A DNA stretch of 40,127 nt from Clostridia bacterium. Its GTDB lineage: Bacteria; Bacillota; Clostridia; Christensenellales; CAG-1252. A model generated the notes under the pieces. It made no database searches, had not been told where the DNA came from, and saw only the letters and a program-made list of their open reading frames with translations. The position numbers were made by a program, and so were the translations under genes. Of the stretch, positions 38,671 to 40,127 are shown piece after piece (the stretch's first letter is position 1; every line of letters begins with the position of its first letter). The stretch lies in NCBI GenBank assembly GCA_024685775.1, contig JAIKVL010000016.1:1-40127 (forward strand). Reading direction: 5' to 3'.

Positions 38671-38763
38671 ACGAGAAAAAGGTATTCCTGTTATTTTTAT
38701 GAAATAAAAGTCATTTTTTTCACGCCTAAGAAAGTTTTATGCGGAAAATATAAACGAATTAAT

Positions 38764-38787
38764 AAAAAACGCCGCAGGATTGCGGCG
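38764..38787 (-). terminator. Terminator of the Pr6Pr-like gene
   Basis: CGCCGCA (38770-38776) and TGCGGCG (38781-38787) pair around a GGAT loop, with six Ts after on the minus strand. Confidence 0.85.
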
Positions 38788-38825
38788 AAGATCAAACAAT
38801 CGCTTTCGCGTTCGGGCAAACGGTA

Positions 38826-39506
38826 CTACTGTTTTGCCTCTTGCGCGTTTTGGGTCTCTTCGAATGCTTTTTCGCGCTTGAACCCTTCCGCGATATTCTT
38901 TCTGAGAAGGCGAATCGCAAGACCGAGGACGTAAGAAAGCGCCGCGATGCAGGCGAAGATCAAGACGCCGACGGGATAACCCCAGTGCAAAAACCAGTAA
39001 AAATCGTTCGTGGCGGGTCCGTGCCCCATTCCGTTCACGGCGATATTCACGATATATCCGACGCCGTACAGGACGGGCGGGATCATAACGAAAAAGTTTT
39101 CTTTCCAAGAAAAATCCGTCTCCGAAAGCAAGATTGCTTCGAGAACGGCGACGATCGGGACCAGCAAATGGAAGAACAGGTTCGCGTTTTTGTACATCCC
39201 GAGCAATCCGTACAGCGGAGCGAAAAAGGTCAAAACGACGGAAAACGTTATAAAGACCGCGACCGCGGCGACGTACTTCAACGTTTCAAGCCAACGATAC
39301 GTCTTCCCTTTCGTCACGAGATAGACGACGCCCCAAAGGATCGAGACCAGTCCCTCGAACAAGTTGGACAAGACCGTAAAGAATTTCAGATTTTCGAATC
39401 CCGTCACGGCAAGAATCTCTCCGCACGTAAGAAAAGTAAGTACCCATCCGATAAAGACGAGTATCGCCGTCAAAATGTTCGCGCTGAATCTGATCCTCTT
39501 TTTCAT
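38826..39506 (-). CDS. Six-helix membrane protein, Pr6Pr-like
   Basis: A 226-residue integral membrane protein with about six helices and a polar tail (KREKAFEETQNAQEAKQ). The run FFTVLSNLFEGLVSILWG, the central NLFFHLLVPIVAVLEAILL with a conserved-looking His, and DFYWFLHWGYPVGVLIFA resemble the Pr6Pr/FAR-17a-like group, in which paired His residues in helices recur; the function is unknown. The promoter lies so close that the predicted leader is 3 bases, and there is no ribosome site, so this is another near-leaderless gene. A terminator at 38764-38787 closes it. Confidence 0.7.
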   Translation of the reverse strand: MKKRIRFSANILTAILVFIGWVLTFLTCGEILAVTGFENLKFFTVLSNLFEGLVSILWGVVYLVTKGKTYRWLETLKYVAAVAVFITFSVVLTFFAPLYGLLGMYKNANLFFHLLVPIVAVLEAILLSETDFSWKENFFVMIPPVLYGVGYIVNIAVNGMGHGPATNDFYWFLHWGYPVGVLIFACIAALSYVLGLAIRLLRKNIAEGFKREKAFEETQNAQEAKQ

Positions 39507-39515
39507 ATTTATTTA

Positions 39516-39544
39516 ATAATAAACAGTTCTTAATAAAATGTCAA
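39516..39544 (-). promoter_or_regulatory. Promoter of the Pr6Pr-like gene, near-leaderless geometry
   Basis: On the minus strand TTGACA (39539-39544) and TATTAT (39516-39521) are 17 bases apart. The predicted transcript start is 39509, three bases before the ATG at 39506. Confidence 0.75.
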
Positions 39545-39584
39545 TAGTCCTTTCCCTTGAACGCCGCCCGAAATTTGCCGAAGA

Positions 39585-39986
39585 TCACGTCCAAAGCTCG
39601 GTTATAAACATCGCGCTCGCGTCCTTCGCGGGCGAAAACCCGCAAGCCTCGTAAAACGCTTTTTCGGCGTCGTACGCGACGACGACGATCCTGAGGTAAT
39701 CCGCGTATTTTTCTTTTACGAGATCGACGAGTTTCTTTCCGATCCCCTTCCCCTGATAATCGGGTCGAACGAGCAAATAATGGACGTAGGCGTTCATGAT
39801 CCCGTCGTCCATAACGCAGATCATTCCGACGAGCTTCTCCCCGTCCCACGCGGAAAACACCGACTTGAAGTTTTTCATCGCGACGACGAGCTTTTCGGGG
39901 AAATGCCCGCTCGACCATTCGACGGATAAGAAAAGATCCGCAAGTTCCTCTTTCGTAAATTCTTTTTTCTCGGAATACGTCGTCAA
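39585..39986 (-). CDS. GNAT family N-acetyltransferase
   Basis: A 133-residue acetyl-CoA-dependent acetyltransferase. The core runs through KLVGMICVMDDGIMNAYVHYLLVRPDYQGKGIGKKLVDLV, with the acetyl-CoA loop Q-G-K-G-I-G, then IVVVAYDAEKAFYEACGF, the standard last motif. The start is TTG at 39986, set by GGAG eight bases upstream; no in-frame ATG is suitable. It may be the second gene of a unit with the partial gene 46 bases upstream, since no promoter is seen between. Substrate unknown. Confidence 0.85.
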   Translation of the reverse strand: MTTYSEKKEFTKEELADLFLSVEWSSGHFPEKLVVAMKNFKSVFSAWDGEKLVGMICVMDDGIMNAYVHYLLVRPDYQGKGIGKKLVDLVKEKYADYLRIVVVAYDAEKAFYEACGFSPAKDASAMFITELWT

Positions 39987-40032
39987 ATGTCTTTCTCCTT
40001 TTTTTCAAAGATACGCGCTTTTCCTTTTGGCG

Positions 40033-40127
40033 TCAAACGATTTCGCGATCGCGCGGCAGCTTTACGGTCGGATGAAGCGCGTTGATCCGCGCATAACAGG
40101 GGCAGCTTTCGCCGTGATCGTTGATGA
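40033..40127 (-). CDS. C-terminal end of a protein running off the right edge (partial)
   Basis: The minus strand has an open frame of 30 codons from the window edge to a TGA at 40033-40035, ending NALHPTVKLPRDREIV. Near its start it has a tight Cys pair (ESCPCYAR) after a His, which may be a metal or cluster site. The family cannot be named from so little. Codon use fits the neighbouring genes. Confidence 0.6.
   Translation of the reverse strand, partial: INDHGESCPCYARINALHPTVKLPRDREIV

Overview
The window looks like chromosome from an anaerobic Gram-positive bacterium, probably an uncultured gut Clostridia (Bacillota) of medium GC. The support is: sigma-A promoters of the TTGACA-17-TATAAT type, strong AGGAGG ribosome sites mixed with leaderless starts, a reverse rubrerythrin, ATP-dependent PEP carboxykinase, Zur-type zinc uptake, an XRE regulator with a membrane tail, and no outer-membrane genes. 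The genus-level guess (Christensenellales-like) is inference only. No phage, transposase, CRISPR array or rRNA is visible; there is one tRNA.

Layout. 0-0.4 kb: tail of a gene, an array of small hairpins with a shared linker, and tRNA-Ala(GGC) with its own promoter and terminator. 0.4-5.8 kb: two GT4 glycosyltransferases, an acyltransferase, a membrane XRE regulator coupled to a DEDDh exonuclease, and an HdeD-like membrane protein; this suggests glycolipid or envelope synthesis. 5.9-7.0 kb: a DUF2804 protein. 7.1-12.0 kb: an eight-gene zinc operon read leftward from one promoter with a 9-bp-arm dyad at its start: zur, a small His/Cys membrane protein, znuA, znuC, znuB, a Cys-rich lipoprotein, a 78-residue Cys-tailed membrane protein and a 217-residue membrane protein. 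12.1-18.8 kb: PH-domain protein, nucleoside kinase-like protein, deoC-dtd, a COG0523 metal GTPase, a MATE exporter and an RlmI-type rRNA methyltransferase. 18.9-25.7 kb: a low-GC secreted protein, sir2 in one unit with a membrane-anchored EEP enzyme, two more anchored EEP enzymes, an SPFH protein and reverse rubrerythrin. 25.8-31.8 kb: azlCD, an unknown protein, HU, Mrp, and uraA-upp behind a convincing transcription attenuator. 31.8-40.1 kb: repeats, a radical SAM protein, a four-gene FtsX/LolCDE-type ABC operon, pckA, a membrane protein, a GNAT acetyltransferase and the tail of a gene running off the right edge.

Most striking outside the genes: (1) a family of about 110-130-base structured repeats lying against the stop codons of rubrerythrin, upp and the radical SAM gene, with a constant tip (GCGTAC...GTAC) and base stems that differ completely but stay paired; (2) several sigma-A promoters placed so that transcription should start at, or 1-3 bases before, the start codon, each without a ribosome site (sir2, azlC, the XRE gene, the ABC operon head, a membrane protein, probably MATE); (3) the uraA attenuator with mutually exclusive antiterminator and terminator; (4) the zinc operon's unstudied Cys/His-bearing membrane proteins. 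Protein names rest on motif recognition by eye; no database search was possible.
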